A stretch of 64,000 nt of DNA from Platanthera guangdongensis. Taxonomy: Eukaryota; Streptophyta; Magnoliopsida; Asparagales; Orchidaceae. Location: positions 90,580,564 through 90,644,563 of the forward strand of contig CM077166.1 in assembly GCA_039583875.1 (NCBI GenBank). The letters are read 5' to 3'. The notes under the pieces were generated by a model. The model saw only the letters and a program-made list of their open reading frames with translations. It was not told where the DNA came from and ran no database searches. Positions 1-11,552 of this stretch are shown here, one piece after another (the first letter of the stretch is position 1; the number at the start of each line of letters is the position of its first letter). The translations under genes and the position numbers were made by a program.

Positions 1-339
1 GAAGTTCTCACCCACGGAGGTAGGGTGGAGAAGGTTTGCATCAGCGGTGGGTAACCCCGGCAGACCAGCAAAGGATGCTGGCGTGCATCCAGAGCAACGT
101 GGGCATTTTTGCCTGGAGCACAGTGGAGATGCCAGGGATTGATGCAGACGTAGCCTTCCACCGCCTCAACCTGGACATTGGAGCTCGCCCAATCCAGCAA
201 AAGAAGAGGTCCACCATGGACAAGCTGGCCGAGCCTATCAGGGAGGTGGTGGCCAAACTCCTCAAGGACGGCTTTGTATCCGAAATACAATACCCCGCCT
301 GGGTCTCCAATGTAGTTATGGTTAAAATAAGGAGACAGT
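1..339 (+). pseudogene. pol: Element A pol, N-terminal reverse transcriptase piece
   Basis: An open frame from 36 to about 330 reads as the region entering a Ty3/gypsy reverse transcriptase: a FAWS motif, a MPGID motif, then a stretch in which the polymerase begins (KLLKDGF, then YPAWVSNVVMVK). In Tat elements this segment is followed at once by the WRMCVDY motif. Here that motif begins on the far side of element B, at 22391. The frame shifts slightly before the junction (an extra AAAT-like stretch near 320-333). It has no promoter or start of its own; it is a fragment of a polyprotein. Confidence 0.75.
335..339. repeat. Left target-site duplication of element B (ACAGT)
   Basis: The five bases before the left LTR of B are ACAGT; the five bases after its right LTR (22389-22393) are ACGGT. 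One mismatch in five is what an old insertion shows after point mutation. Joining the flanks restores the order of the element A polymerase, which supports the boundary independently. Confidence 0.7.
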
Positions 340-1455
340 TGATTGTCTCTTAGATATCTGCAAGGAGAAAATAACCAAACTAACAATTCAACAAGGCAAG
401 TATACCTATCAAAATACAGCTAGGGGACACAAGTGTCGTATTGAAATACGGGAACAGTTGAGTAAGCTTACTCACACGAAATCTATTATTTTATCGACGG
501 AAAAATAAGGTTTTTTAGAATAAAGCTAAATGTACTAAAGTAAGAGAACTACTTGCAATGAAAGAGAGCTACTTGCATGAAAAGATAAAGAGAGCTAAAA
601 GAGCGATTAACTTAAGCTTAGTAACGATGAAGGGAAAATGCACTCGATCAGAAATCACCTCGGCAAGAGTGGTTAGAAAAATACGATAAATAAACCTAAG
701 CTAATTAGGGTAAAGGTCCTTGACCGTGGAGGTTCCATGAATATTGACACGCTTCTCTCGAAGGTCGTGCCTAACTGAGTTTAGGAAGGTCCGACCGACT
801 CTCGCCTAAATCGGAGGCCTAAAACTCGCTTTACGCGGTGAACCCCGCTATTGGATTTTACTCCAATCCGGGAGATTTGAACGTCTGCCTCTCTCGAGGG
901 GTGCGAACAACTCCCTTTACTCTTGAGTGCTCATTTCAAACTTTCGGCCTCTCGGCTAGCCCAGAATGAAAGCAAAGGTGGAGAGTATATATCGATGATA
1001 TACCTCCAACCCGTGATAAATCAAGAGTAATTCAAAGCTAAACCCTAAAAAGAAAAGGTAAGATTCAAAGCATCATAACCTAATTACTCGAACCTCAGAT
1101 CAATAAGAGCGAGTACATGGAGGATTATTTAATCATGGTGAGGTGGAAGAGGGGGGATGAGTAGAAGACGAATAATGAAAACAGAGCAGAAACGAAAAAG
1201 AAAACAACACTTTTTATTAATGGAAACAGGGATCTTACAGCTTGAAAACCAGAGATTACAAGTGCATGGAAAGGTAAACTACACTATCATTAACATTATA
1301 CTACCGAACGAAGCTAGGAACTAATACAGGGAAAGCATAAAGCTAGAGCTAAGAATAAAAAATGGAAAGCCATGCTTAAAAAAGTTCAAAAATACAAAGG
1401 GCAGAACCTCCCCTCTCAATCCAAAAAGTGTCCCCGAACCCTTAGAGTTGGGCTC

Positions 1456-1463
1456 TATTTATA
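1456..1463 (-). promoter_or_regulatory. TATA box of the element B 3' LTR
   Basis: On the minus strand the sequence reads CTATAAATAGAGCCC, a strong plant TATA context, placed just downstream (in element sense) of the palindrome array. The matching position in the 5' LTR (21709-21717) reads TATAAATGG, so the promoter copy that would drive B carries a changed last base. Confidence 0.6.
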
Positions 1464-1484
1464 GAATTTGTCGGGTCGGGTCAC

Positions 1485-1965
1485 GCGCCCCTGTCACGCC
1501 CGGGTCGGGCGTGACCCTGGGGCGTGACACATTCGGCGCGACTTTTTCGGGCTTGAATTGAATTCTGACGAAGTAGTTGAGGTACACGCCCACAACTCAC
1601 GCCCTGGTAGGGCGTGTACCTGGGGCGTGTTCTTTGCGGTGTGACTTTGTTGCGCTGAAATTGAATGCTGGAGGTGACGGGCGGAATTGCTGAAGTACAC
1701 GCCCATATGTCACGCCCGGGTCAGGCATGACCCTGGGGCGTGACATTTTCGGTGCGACGGTGCAGCTGGAAAAACGAGCGCGCTGCGGCGATTCCTCGAA
1801 ACCTGGGGACACGCCGCTGGAACACGCCCGTGTCGGATGTGACACGGGCGTGACAGAGGGCGTGTACACTAAGTTTCCACGGAATGCAGTTTCGGACCAA
1901 TTGCTTCATTCCTCTAGGTTACACGCCCGGGTAGGGCGTGACCTTGGGGCGTGTCACAGCAAAAT
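1485..1965. repeat. CACGCCC/GGGCGTG palindrome array in the B 3' LTR
   Basis: Five or more inverted modules occur, such as CACGCCC-GGGTC-GGGCGTG near 1496-1514, CACGCCC-TGGTA-GGGCGTG near 1599-1617 and another near 1711. Each is flanked on the outside by a further CACGCCC on the left and GGGGCGTG on the right, giving a long imperfect stem. The same array lies at about 21735-22220 in the other LTR. Confidence 0.75.
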
Positions 1966-2121
1966 TCGGCTGAAAGCTGTAAAAACATGCAAAAAGCAGA
2001 AAAAATGCATTAGCGACAAAAATATATATAAAGGGGAATCAAAATAAGTACTTTACAAGACATGATTTGCTTTAAAACCCCGAAAATATCCTAATAAAAT
2101 TGACTGTAAACCATATTATCA

Positions 2122-3969
2122 AATTCCCCCAAGCTTAAGTTTTGCTTGTCCCCAAGCAAAGATATAAAGACTAGCTAATCATAAAAAGTGACTAATTCAA
2201 AAAGTTTTAATCATACTTACACAAGTACTATGCGAAATTATAGGTAGGGAGAATGTAAAACGTAAATCTAAAACAATTATTTTGGTATGGTTTAACTTTT
2301 ATAAACTTTACTTAATAAAAATAAATCATCCAGAATTTTGACGAAATTCTTTAAATAGATTTGAGCAAGGCAATGAAAATGAATAGAACGTATTGAGTTA
2401 TTACTAGATCCAAGCAACACATTATAATTATATCAATTAAATAACAAAAATCTAAGTTTAAATCCAAAACTAAAACTGATTTACTTTTCTTCTTTTCTTA
2501 GTTGTTAAATAAAATTAAAAAAGGGCGTGAATCAAAAGAACTTAATAGTACCGAAACGTTTGGTTTAGGAATATGAATAGGACTGGAATTCAAATATAAA
2601 CATGGAGGCTTAAAAATCACACTAAACCAAAACAACGAGTTTCAAAAAAAAATAAATTTATTTTAAACAAAATATGTATAAATAAATTTATTTTTTTTTA
2701 TGATTATTTATCTCTTTTTTTGGTATTATTTTCATTCATTTTTTTTTCTCTTTTTTTTTTCAATACATTGCTTTTCAGTACACTTTTTTCAACAATTTCT
2801 CCAATGATAACACAAAATTTCCTATCAAAAAAAATTAGCGTGATTAGATAGGTAGGAATTTGGGCTTTGGTGAAAATGAAATGCTGTGTGGAGTTATCAA
2901 ATGAATTTCGAAAAAAGGCTCAAAAGCGGCTAACTAGTGGTAAAATATTTTAGGTTGGCAGGAAAGCTCAAACGTAAACAAAAATGGCCTAAATCATTTT
3001 CACGCTTTTTTAAAATTTATTTAAAACATAGAGTCGATAAATTTCAAAAAGCAAGTTCGAGATAATAAAAGAAGATTGATGAAATTATCTTGAAAATAAA
3101 AATAATATGTGACTTGGATCGTTCATATCTACTACGTTATTCAAAATTTGTTCTTACAAAAATTATCTAAAGACGAAAAGAAAAATAATGGATGATAAAT
3201 TTTTAGAGAAAGTAAAGAAAATAAAGAACGGAAAACCATAATAGAAATGCACGTTTTAGAGAAATATTTTACCTTAACATGCTACCGTGAATTAGAAACA
3301 CAACATGACCAACATTTTACTTGTGAAATATGATTAAAAAGAATGATTAGAAAAATTATAATTAACTACGTTGTTTATAAAGAAGTTTGAGAAAAACAAA
3401 ACATAAACATGGGGTACTTATTGAAATACCAAAATGCAGCTATATATATATAATAATTGTTTTTGAATTTTTGTTGAATTTTTTAATTTTTTAAATTTTT
3501 TTGGATATTTACAAAAAGCAAAAAGGAGGAACTCATCCCCCAAGCTTAAAATCTACATTGTCCTCAATGGAGAAGGTGGTCAGAGAACGAGAGAAAAGTA
3601 AAGTACAGAAATGAAAGACAAAATTGAAAAACAGGAACTTCCCCGGTTTTATGTGGCAGGGAAAGCTGAGTGATGCCGCTCCTCCATGCCTGTGCTGTGG
3701 ATCTTCAGGAAACGTCGTCGGGTGGACTTTGTCAAGGAATCAGAACCGTTGGAGCAGGCGATCGCAGAAGTTTCAGCTTGCCGGAGCCATTCGGGGCAAA
3801 AATTGTAAAATAAAGAAAAAAGAAAAAGATAACTTGGGTTGCCTCCCAAGAGCGCCCTTTGTTTAAAGCATCGTTTGAGCTCGACGCATCAAAATAAGAT
3901 TGTCCCAAATATTGTTTAAAAATAAAGTTCAAATAAAGTTCAAAGTTTATGAAAAAAATAAAGTTCGGA
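2122..3969 (-). other. AT-rich non-coding 3' region of element B with two polypurine-tract modules
   Basis: I see no gene in these 1.85 kb. In element sense it starts after integrase, passes a short hairpin (CTTGGG-AGGCAA-CCCAAG at 3833-3850), then an internal module at about 3535-3570 reading GGACAATG then TTAAGCTTGGGGGATGAG, then roughly 1.4 kb of very AT-rich sequence, and finally the terminal module GGGGACAAGC then TTAAGCTTGGGGGAA at about 2122-2153 directly before the LTR. The terminal copy is the expected polypurine tract; the internal copy looks like an older one. Athila elements often keep an envelope-like gene here; none is readable. Confidence 0.7.
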
Positions 3970-4853
3970 TTAATCAAATGTCAGGACCGGAAAGATAGAG
4001 TTAACTGGGTTGAGACTGGCATCATCACAGAAATACAGTTTAAGACGTTGACAATTCACTTTGAAAGTACCCTTATCAGGGTGGGAAATTAAAACAGTAC
4101 CATAAGAAAAGACTTCTAAAACAGTAAAAGGCCCCGACCAACGTGATTTTAATTTACCCGGGAATAAACGTAAACGAGAATTATAAAGAAGCACTTGGTC
4201 GCCCGGCTTAAAGATTTTTGGGAGCCTAAGATGTCGATCGTGTAAACGCTTCGTCCGCTCTTTATAAAGTCTGTTATTTTCATACACGTAAGAGCGCCAC
4301 TCGTCGAGTTCGTTAAGTTGAAATTTTCTAAAATCGCCGACAGAGTGGGGATCGAAGTTTAAAAATCGTAAGGCCCAAAGGGCGCGGTGTTCTAACTCTA
4401 CGGGTAAATGACACGATTTTCCATAAACCAACCGATATGGCGTACATCCGAGGGCGGTTTTGTACGCTGTTCGGTAGGCCCATAGAGAATCGTCTAATTT
4501 GGCTGACCAGTCTTTTCTAGATGTTGAAACAGTCTTTTCTAAAATTCTTTTTATTTCTCTATTCACTATTTCGACTTGTCCGTTAGTTTGGGGGTGGCAG
4601 GCAGTGGAAAGCTTATGAGTAACGCCATATTTAGTTAGGATTTTTTGAAAATTGTGCGTTACAAAAATGGGAACCCCTATCACTAACGATAGCACGCGGC
4701 GTACCGAAACGAGAAAATAATTTTTTTAGGAAATTAACTACGACTCGGGCGTCATTCGTAGGAAGAGCTTGGGCTTCGGCCCAACGTGAAACATAATCAA
4801 CGGCAACTAAAATTTACTTATTCCCGAAGCTAGAAGGAAAAGGACCGACAAAA
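3970..4853 (-). pseudogene. pol: Element B integrase, C-terminal two thirds
   Basis: The open segment 4695-3970 (241 aa) covers the last part of the catalytic core and the C-terminal domain. It shows the HPQTNGQVE motif with the third catalytic acid, the AYRTAYKT stretch, a KTALGCTPYRLVYGK motif typical of Athila/Tat integrases, and a C-terminal module around FKPGDQVLLYNSRLRLFPGKLKS. Between 4853 and 4696 the core continues in other frames (DFVGPF, VSDRG-like motif), so at least two frameshifts lie near 4900 and 4700. The protein would insert element DNA into the chromosome; this copy is broken. Confidence 0.85.
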
Positions 4854-7469
4854 TCAATCCCCCAGAGGTCGAAAACTTCGCACTCTAGGAAATAAATTTT
4901 GTGGCATTTCATTTTTATTCGAAATATTCCCCGACCGTTGGCAACTATCACACCTACTCACAAAGGCATGCGCGTCTTTAAACAGGGTGGGCCAGTAAAA
5001 ACCCGCGCTTAACACTTTGTGAGCGGTGCGAGCAGCTTGATAGTGCCCACCTGTCGGTCCTTCATGCAAATGTTTAATAATATCTAATCCTTCATCAAAA
5101 GAAACACACCTCCTGATCACTTGGTCGGCACAAATTCTGAAAAGATGCGGGTCCTTCCAAAAATAGTTTTTCAGCTCAGAAAAGAATTTCTTCTTTTGCT
5201 GAGATGAAAACTCTTTTGGGAGCACACGGGCCACTAGATAGTTGGCGATGCGGGCAAACCAAGGAGAAGTAGATGTGTTAATTATGAACAGCTTCTCATC
5301 AGGGAAATAGTAATGAAAAGAATTTTCGTCTAATTGTTGTATAAACGGGTTGTCTAGGCGTGAAAGGTGGTCGGCGGCCAAGTTCTCGGCACCTCGCTTA
5401 TCACGGATCTCTAAGTCAAACTCCTGGAGGAGTAAGACCCAGCGAATCAAGCGAGGCTTGGCATCCATTTTAGAGAGAAGATATTTGAGGGTCGAGTGGT
5501 CCGTAAAAACAATAATTTTCGAAAGAGTAATATAAGGGCAAAATTTGTCAAAAGCGAATACTACATCAAAGAGCTCCTTCTCGGTTGTGGTGTAATTTTC
5601 CTGTACAGATGTGAGTGTTTTACTAGCGTAATAAATGGGGTGGAAGTTCTTGGAAATACGTTGACCTAGTACGGCTCCCACCGCATAACTACTCGCATCA
5701 CACATTATTTCAAATGGAAGATCCCACACCGGAGCTATCATGATGGGGGCATTAACTAATTTTTCTTTTATTAAATTGAAGGCAGCTAGACAGAGGTCAT
5801 CAAAGATGAATGGGGCGTCTTTTTCTAAGAGATGGGTAAGGGGCTTGGTGATTTTGGAAAAGTCCTTTATGAAGCGGCGGTAGAAACCCGCATGACCCAA
5901 GAAACTTCTTATAGCTTTTATGTTCGTAGGTGGCGGCAGCTTCTCGATAACTTCTATTTTCGCAACGTCTACTTCAATACCCCTTTCAGAAATTTTATGT
6001 CCCAAAACTAACCCTTCCCTCACCATAAAATGACATTTTTCCCAGTTTAAGGCGAGGTTAGTTTCTTCGCATCGCTCTAAGACTTTTTCAAGATTCTTTA
6101 AGCAACTATCGAAGGAATTCCCGAACACGGAGAAATCATCCATGAAAACTTCCATAATGCTTTCTACGTACTTGTCAAAGATGGCGAGCATACATCGTTG
6201 GAATGTAGCTGCCGCATTGCACAATCCAAACGGCATTCTTAGGTAGGCGAAGGTGCCGAAGGGACAAGTAAACGTAATTTTCTCCTGGTCCTCGGGGGAG
6301 ATGGGGATTTGAAGATACCCCGAGAGGCCATCGAGAAAACAATAAAAGCTATGTCCGGAAAGTCATTCTAAAATCTGATCAATGAACGGCAAGGGGAAGT
6401 GATCCTTGCGGGTGGCGTCATTCAACTTACGGTAATCTATACACATTCGCCATTCGGTCACCGTCCGAGTCGGGATTAATTCATTATTTTCATTACTTAC
6501 TACCGTTATCCCTCCCTTCTTTGGTACTATCTGTACTGGGCTAACCCACTTACTGTCGGATATAGGATAGATAATTCCAGCGTCTAACAATTTCATAACC
6601 TCGCCCTTAACTACGTCTTTCATGTTTGGGTTTATACAGCGCTGAGGATGTATAGAGTTACGTGAATTATCTTCCATTAAGATTTTATGAGTGCAGAAAG
6701 ATGGGCTTATGCCCTTGATATCAGATATCTGCCAAGCAATAGCTTGGCGATGATTTTGTAAAATTGAAAGAAGTTTATCCTTTTGTGCATCCGTGAGGTA
6801 GGCCGAAATTATGACAGGCAACTTGGAGTCCTTTTCTAAGAAAGCATATCGAAGGTGCTCTGGTAGTTCTTTCAGTTCCAAGGTAGGGGGGTCATCATAC
6901 GAGGTTTTGGAAATTTGTTCTTTTTCAAAAACTATGTCCTCGTACACTTTTTTATATGTAAAATTAAAAGGGGTGTCGCTAGCGGCCATGGCGGCTTCGT
7001 GTAGTGATTCAGTTGGAAAAGTAGAAGAGGAACAGAAATCAAAAAATTCTTTTTCAAAATCAGAAAGGCGAGTGGAGGATTCTTCACTTAAGTGTAGAGA
7101 TTCAGTTGGAGGAGTAGGAGAGGAACAAAAATTGGAAAATTCTTCTTCAAAATCAGAGGTGTGAGAGAAGGATTCTTCACTTACGGTATCCATGAAAAAA
7201 CAGGAGTCATCATTAGCTAGTGTGTTCTTCATCGAGGGGGTGATAGAGAAAGTTACCGCATCGTCGCCCACTCGAAGGAAGAGCTTACCATTGCTTACGT
7301 CAATGATAGCTCGGGAGGTGGCAAGGAAGGGTCGACCAAGGATCAGGGGAACCTGGACGTCTTCTTCGATGTCCAAAATGACAAAGTCCACCGGGAAGAT
7401 GAACTTGTCAACTTTGACTAGGATGTCCTCCACTATTCCTAACGGGTATTTGACTAATCTGTCGGCGAG
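4854..7469 (-). pseudogene. pol: Element B protease tail, reverse transcriptase, RNase H and integrase N-terminus
   Basis: One frame runs from 7469 to 4854 with a single in-frame stop at 6360-6365. The first third (7433 to about 6900) follows the protease core (PLILGRPFLATS) and has an acidic linker with a repeated SEESS/SDFEKEFFDFCSS unit. Reverse transcriptase follows: VVPKKGG, WRMCIDYRKLN, PLPFIDQ, then after the stop MPFGLCNA and the catalytic FMDD (complement of 6135-6146). RNase H shows the [11 protein letters not shown] motif, and the integrase zinc-binding region shows two His and two Cys near 5050-4960. The frame ends by frameshift at 4854. Gene order and motifs fit Athila. Confidence 0.88.
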
Positions 7470-7832
7470 CTAGATACTCATGCGTGTGGGGTTGAGACTA
7501 CCAATTCCTAACTTTTTAAACAACGATAGGGGCATAAGATTAATACTCGCACCTAAGTCGGCTAAAGTGTGTTTGACAAAGAGATCACCAAAGACACACG
7601 AGATAGAGAAATTACCCGGCTCACTGATTTTCTTCGGTAATCTGTTTTTCAAAACCGCCGAGCACTCGGCATTTAACGTGACATGAGAAAGGTTCTCTAA
7701 GTTCTTCTTGTTGGTTAGGAGGTCCTTAAGGTATTTTGCGTACTTAGGCATCTGGGATATGGCTTCGTGGAAAGGCAGATTTATGTGGATTTGTTTAAAC
7801 ATTTCTAAAAAACGGGTGTATTGATCATCCTG
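7470..7832 (-). pseudogene. pol: Element B aspartic protease
   Basis: This 110-residue open segment contains FHEAISQMPKYAKYLKDLL and the catalytic DLGASINLMP motif. It is homologous along its length to the last 110 residues of the F frame at the right end of the window. A TGA at 7833-7835 separates it from gag, and a TAG at 7470-7472 separates it from the rest of pol. Both are single-base changes in what was one continuous gag-pol frame, as the uninterrupted F copy shows. Confidence 0.88.
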
Positions 7833-9407
7833 TCATTGTTTATTAAGTTCGGAAGGGTATGGCGGGGATGGATTATTTTTAAAGGTGGGTGGTGGAGTGA
7901 GTTGTTTTTCTAAAATAGGAGTGATAATTTCTTCGACAGAGGGTGGAATTTTTAAAACGGGAACGGAGCTTTGATTTTTTAAAGCGGAAGCGGAGATTGC
8001 CTCGGGCTCTTCACTTATCATACCGGGAACTTTCTTCCCACTCCGAAGAGTTATAGCTTTCGCTTGCTCTCTCGGGTTGGGCTCGGTATTGGAAGGAAGA
8101 GACCCTACGGGTCGCTCAGAAATCATTTTAGCGAGCTGTCCTACCTGATTTTCTAAATTTTTAACACTTCCGGTTAAGGATCTAATCGTTGCGTCATTAG
8201 CATTCATGTACTTTGAAAACATTTCCTCCAAATTTGGAGGTTTTGGAAAACTTTGAGGAGGTGGTGGTGGTGCAGAAAAATCACTTTGCGGTGGCGGGTG
8301 CACAGCATTTGATGGATTGCTCCATGAAAAATTCGGATGATTTCTTAACGCAGGATTATAACTATTCGGAAAATTAAAACCAGGAGGATGATAATTCACA
8401 GCAGAAAAATTATTAAAAGCAGTTCTAGGCATATTATTTACATAATCCAAATGTTCAGCGGGAGGAGTTGCAAATTCCCATACCTGAGGGGCGGAGGCAG
8501 CAGTCATCTCCGTAATTTTTTTGCTTAATATTTCAACTTGGAGTGCGAGTTGGGAGACGTTGTCCACTTCAAAGAGACCTGCAGGTTTGTTTGGGCGAGA
8601 CCTAGGCACATTCCACTGGTAAGTGTTCATGGCCATGTCTTCAAACAGCTCAAGAGCTGCTTCCGGGGTCTTATGGTTTAAAGTACCGCCAGAAGCTGCG
8701 TCTATCATTTGCTTCGTGCTTTGATTTAGCCCATTATAGAACGTCTGCACCTACAACCATACAGGCAGAGCGTGATGTGGGCAACATCTTAATAATTCTT
8801 TAAATCTTTCCCAGGTTTCGCAAAGGGTCTCAGAGTCTATTTGTCCAAAGGCAGAAATGTCATTCCTAAGTTTTGCAGTTTTAGCAGGCGGAAAATACTT
8901 GGCCAAAAATTTTTCAGTTAATTGCGTCCAAGTAGTTATGCTATTTTTAGGAAGGGTGTTCAGCCACTGCTTAGCCTTAATTCTAAGAGAGAAAGGAAAT
9001 AATCTTAGCCTAATAGCATCATTTGTGACACCATTTATCTTGAAGGTGTCACAAATCTCAAGAAAGCTGGCTATGTGTGCGTTCGGGTCTTCATCTTGAA
9101 GCCCGTCAAATTGCACATACTGTTGCACCATTTGAATAATGCTAGGCTTCAGTTCGAAATTATTATTATTTATTGCAGGGCGAACTATACTAGATTCTGT
9201 ACCCTCGAGATTCGGTCGTGCATAATAGGACATAGGCCTTTGCACGGCTTCCTCCACGTTGGGTTCTGCCATTCTTAAGGTAGAAAATGACTCGGAATCC
9301 TCAACCGGCACTTGGGTAGTAGGGCCTTGAAATCGCGATCTTCTCCGAAGAGTACGCTCAATTTCGTGGTCCAGGTCCAAAGTAACCGACGGACTTCCGC
9401 GGGTCAT
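7833..9407 (-). pseudogene. gag: Element B gag, interrupted by one stop codon
   Basis: The frame opens with ATG at 9407 (MTRGSPSVT) and runs to 7833 with one TAG at 8751-8753 in the context WL-stop-VQ, where F has WLQVQ, so a CAG became TAG. The capsid-like core contains the LRLFPFSLRIKAKQWL and TWTQLTEKFLAKYFPP motifs of plant retrotransposon Gag proteins. The C-terminal half is rich in Pro, Asn and Ser, with LENQVGQLAK and ITLRSGKKVPG motifs typical of Athila. No zinc knuckle is seen. Gag would form the virus-like particle in the cytoplasm. Confidence 0.9.
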
Positions 9408-9451
9408 ACACTAGAAGAAGAGAGGAGAAGAAAGACTAGAAAATAAAAGAG

Positions 9452-9456
9452 CTAAT
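9452..9456. repeat. Left target-site duplication of element C (CTAAT)
   Basis: CTAAT directly precedes the first TG of the left LTR and recurs directly after the right LTR at 20015-20019. Five bases is the usual length for Ty3/gypsy integration. Confidence 0.95.
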
Positions 9457-9784
9457 TGTAACGCCACGGATTTTTGATTGCGTACGCATGATGGGCGTTA
9501 CGTTGGCTTTGAACGTTGTTCGAGCATGGTTTTTCCCGCGGGCTTGCGAGTGGCTGTTTTGGTTGCCGAGTTGCACGATTCCCCAGCAAACCGGAGTCCA
9601 AATTGGGGACTTGGTGCGGCCTCTTAGGGAATGTTTGCACTTTTTCGCGCCCGGGAAATGTTGTTGAAAGTGAGTTGCTGGTACAGGAAACAAAAAAAGG
9701 GTAAAAAGTTCTTCAGCCAAAAATGGTCTAGGACGACACAGGAACATTTTTCAAAACAGGGAAAAATGGTCGTTTTTGTGCGAG

Positions 9785-10240
9785 ACGCGCCCCCTGACAC
9801 GGGCGTGACCCAGGCCGTGACCTGGGCGTGACCTCCTTGACTCGACGAATTTTTCTTGCGTCGAGTTGAGCTCGACGAATGGGGTATACGCCCCGTGACA
9901 CGGGCGTGTCACGGGCCGTGTCCCGCTTTGTCGAGTGTCGAGTGTCGTGTGTCGAGTGTCGAGTGTCGAGTATCGAGTGTCGGGTGTCGAGAGAGGGGAC
10001 ACGGCCTGTGACACGGGCGTGTCACAGGGCATGTCAAGCTGTGTCGAGTGTCGACACTTTGTGTCGACGAGGTGTCGAGACACGGGCTACACGCCCTAGG
10101 TCACGGGCATGACCGACCCGTCACGAGCGTGTACCCGGCCGTGTACCGTGTGGATAAACTTGGAATTGCCGACTTTCTGCGCCGCTTATGGTACACGCCC
10201 TTTGTCACGGGCTTGACACAGGGCGTGACCGGCCCGAAAA
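9785..10240. repeat. Palindrome and GTCGAGT array in the C 5' LTR
   Basis: Modules built on CACGGGCGTG occur near 9800, 9900, 10010 and 10205. Between them lies a run of GTCGAGT units at about 9930-9990. In the 3' LTR the same region (17795-18225) has fewer GTCGAGT units, so the run changed length after insertion or during reverse transcription. Confidence 0.8.
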
Positions 10241-11516
10241 TCGAGTTTTTCCAGATTTTTTGTGTCGTTCATTTCCTTGATTCTGCATCTAACGGTCCAG
10301 CTCTGTTCTGGAGGAAATAAGGCCGAAACAGAGAATTGTTCTTCTCATTTCACCTTCTCTTCATCTTCTTCTTCCTCCTCAAAGAGAAAGCAAGGGAGAA
10401 AGGCTCAAGCAAGGCAAGGAAGAGAGGAGCAGCCGTCGCATTATCATCTCGGTTCAGGCAAGCGGTGTTCTTGACCCTTGCCAATCTTGATTTCTTGTCC
10501 TTTGATTAATTGCTCTTTCAATTTCCCTATGCTTATTTTGTTCTTCTTGATTCAATTGCCTAGCTTGTTCTTATTGATTCAAAATTATGCTTATTTTATG
10601 TAAGTATCAATCCTCTTGCTTCTGATCAAATTTCCCTATGTTGAATGACTTTGATCTTCCATGTGTAGTTTTATTAGTTAGCAAGTCCATGTTAGGTTGC
10701 TTCATGTCGTTTATCTTGTTCATGTGACTCATGGAGCTCTATTTATTCATGTTCATGTAGCCTTTTTCTTGCCTAATTATGTGATTTGTTCTTGTTCCTC
10801 ATCATGTAATTCATGTAGCTTGTAGCTTAATTCCTTTTCTAGCAACTTGTCGTCATGCGTGAGAACGATGAAAGGAACGTGTTTAGTTGGGGTTATGGGG
10901 CGTTTTGCGACGCGAATTGTGAACCATGGCAGGAGCGTTTGTGTGAGAATTCTGCAAGTGGTGGTGTGGTTTCTGCCTGTGGCCACCGGGTTTTGGTTTT
11001 TGTGGTTAGAGAGACCACTTTGGCCCCGATTTGGGCTGGTTTTGTTTGGTGCGTTCCACTTTAGGGCCGCCACCGAAAGACTCTTGCGGAATTGAACTTA
11101 ATCGCTGCTTATGTTTCACTAGTTTGGTTGTTTCTTGTTTATAAGATGCTGAGTTTGGGCATGTGTATTGCCCTTTTTCTCCTGCGGGTGGATCAGGACT
11201 TGTTGAACTTGTACGCACTTGGTGCGGTTGGCACTTTGGAATGGCATTGTTTCCTACTTGTACGTACTTGTTTATGCACACTTTTTACTTATATGAAACA
11301 TTGCTACGGGGTCGGTAAGCCCCTTCTTTATCGATTATGAAATTCATGCTCTCTTTTGTATAGCTTGGTTGATTGCTGAGGTATTCTTTTTTGAATGCCT
11401 CAGGTGCAGGTTGTAGCCGGTTGAGCGGCTAGGTTGGTTGGTGGTGTTTCTTGGGAGCTAGCCGAGCATACTTAGCGAGGTAGTTCTTCTCTTTGTTGTA
11501 CAGACATACATGTGCC

Positions 11517-11552
11517 CCAATGGGTTCGTGTCAGCTTGTTGGCGCCCATTGG
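11517..11552 (+). other. Stem-loop near the end of the C 5' LTR
   Basis: Arms CCAATGGG (11517-11524) and CCCATTGG (11545-11552) pair perfectly around a 20-nt loop that begins TTCGTGTCAG and ends TTGGCG. The right LTR has CAAATGGG/CCCATTTG at 19500-19535, and element E has CACCAGTGGG/CCCACTGGTG with nearly the same loop. The stem is kept while its bases change. Confidence 0.7.

Larger units (their letters stand above)
340..2121 (-). repeat. Element B 3' LTR
   Basis: This 1.8-kb copy matches 20594-22388 over its whole length with scattered differences. Read on the minus strand it begins TGATAATATGG next to the polypurine tract and ends CAATCA. It holds a TATA box on the minus strand near 1456-1463 and a GC-rich zone of CACGCCC/GGGCGTG palindromes at about 1485-1965. 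The region 640-1040 contains a block conserved with the LTR of Athila element F (for example the CTAGCCGAGAGGCC and GGAACCTCCACGG words). Confidence 0.88.

Noticed and set aside
36..353. The 105-codon frame at the left edge as a complete small gene
   Set aside because: It continues past the end of A into the B LTR by chance; the true content is an internal piece of a polyprotein.
3624..3866. Plus-strand 80-codon frame downstream of B integrase, considered as an envelope-like gene
   Set aside because: It is on the wrong strand for B, short, and has no signal peptide or membrane pattern. The minus-strand frames there are also only AT-rich noise after pol.
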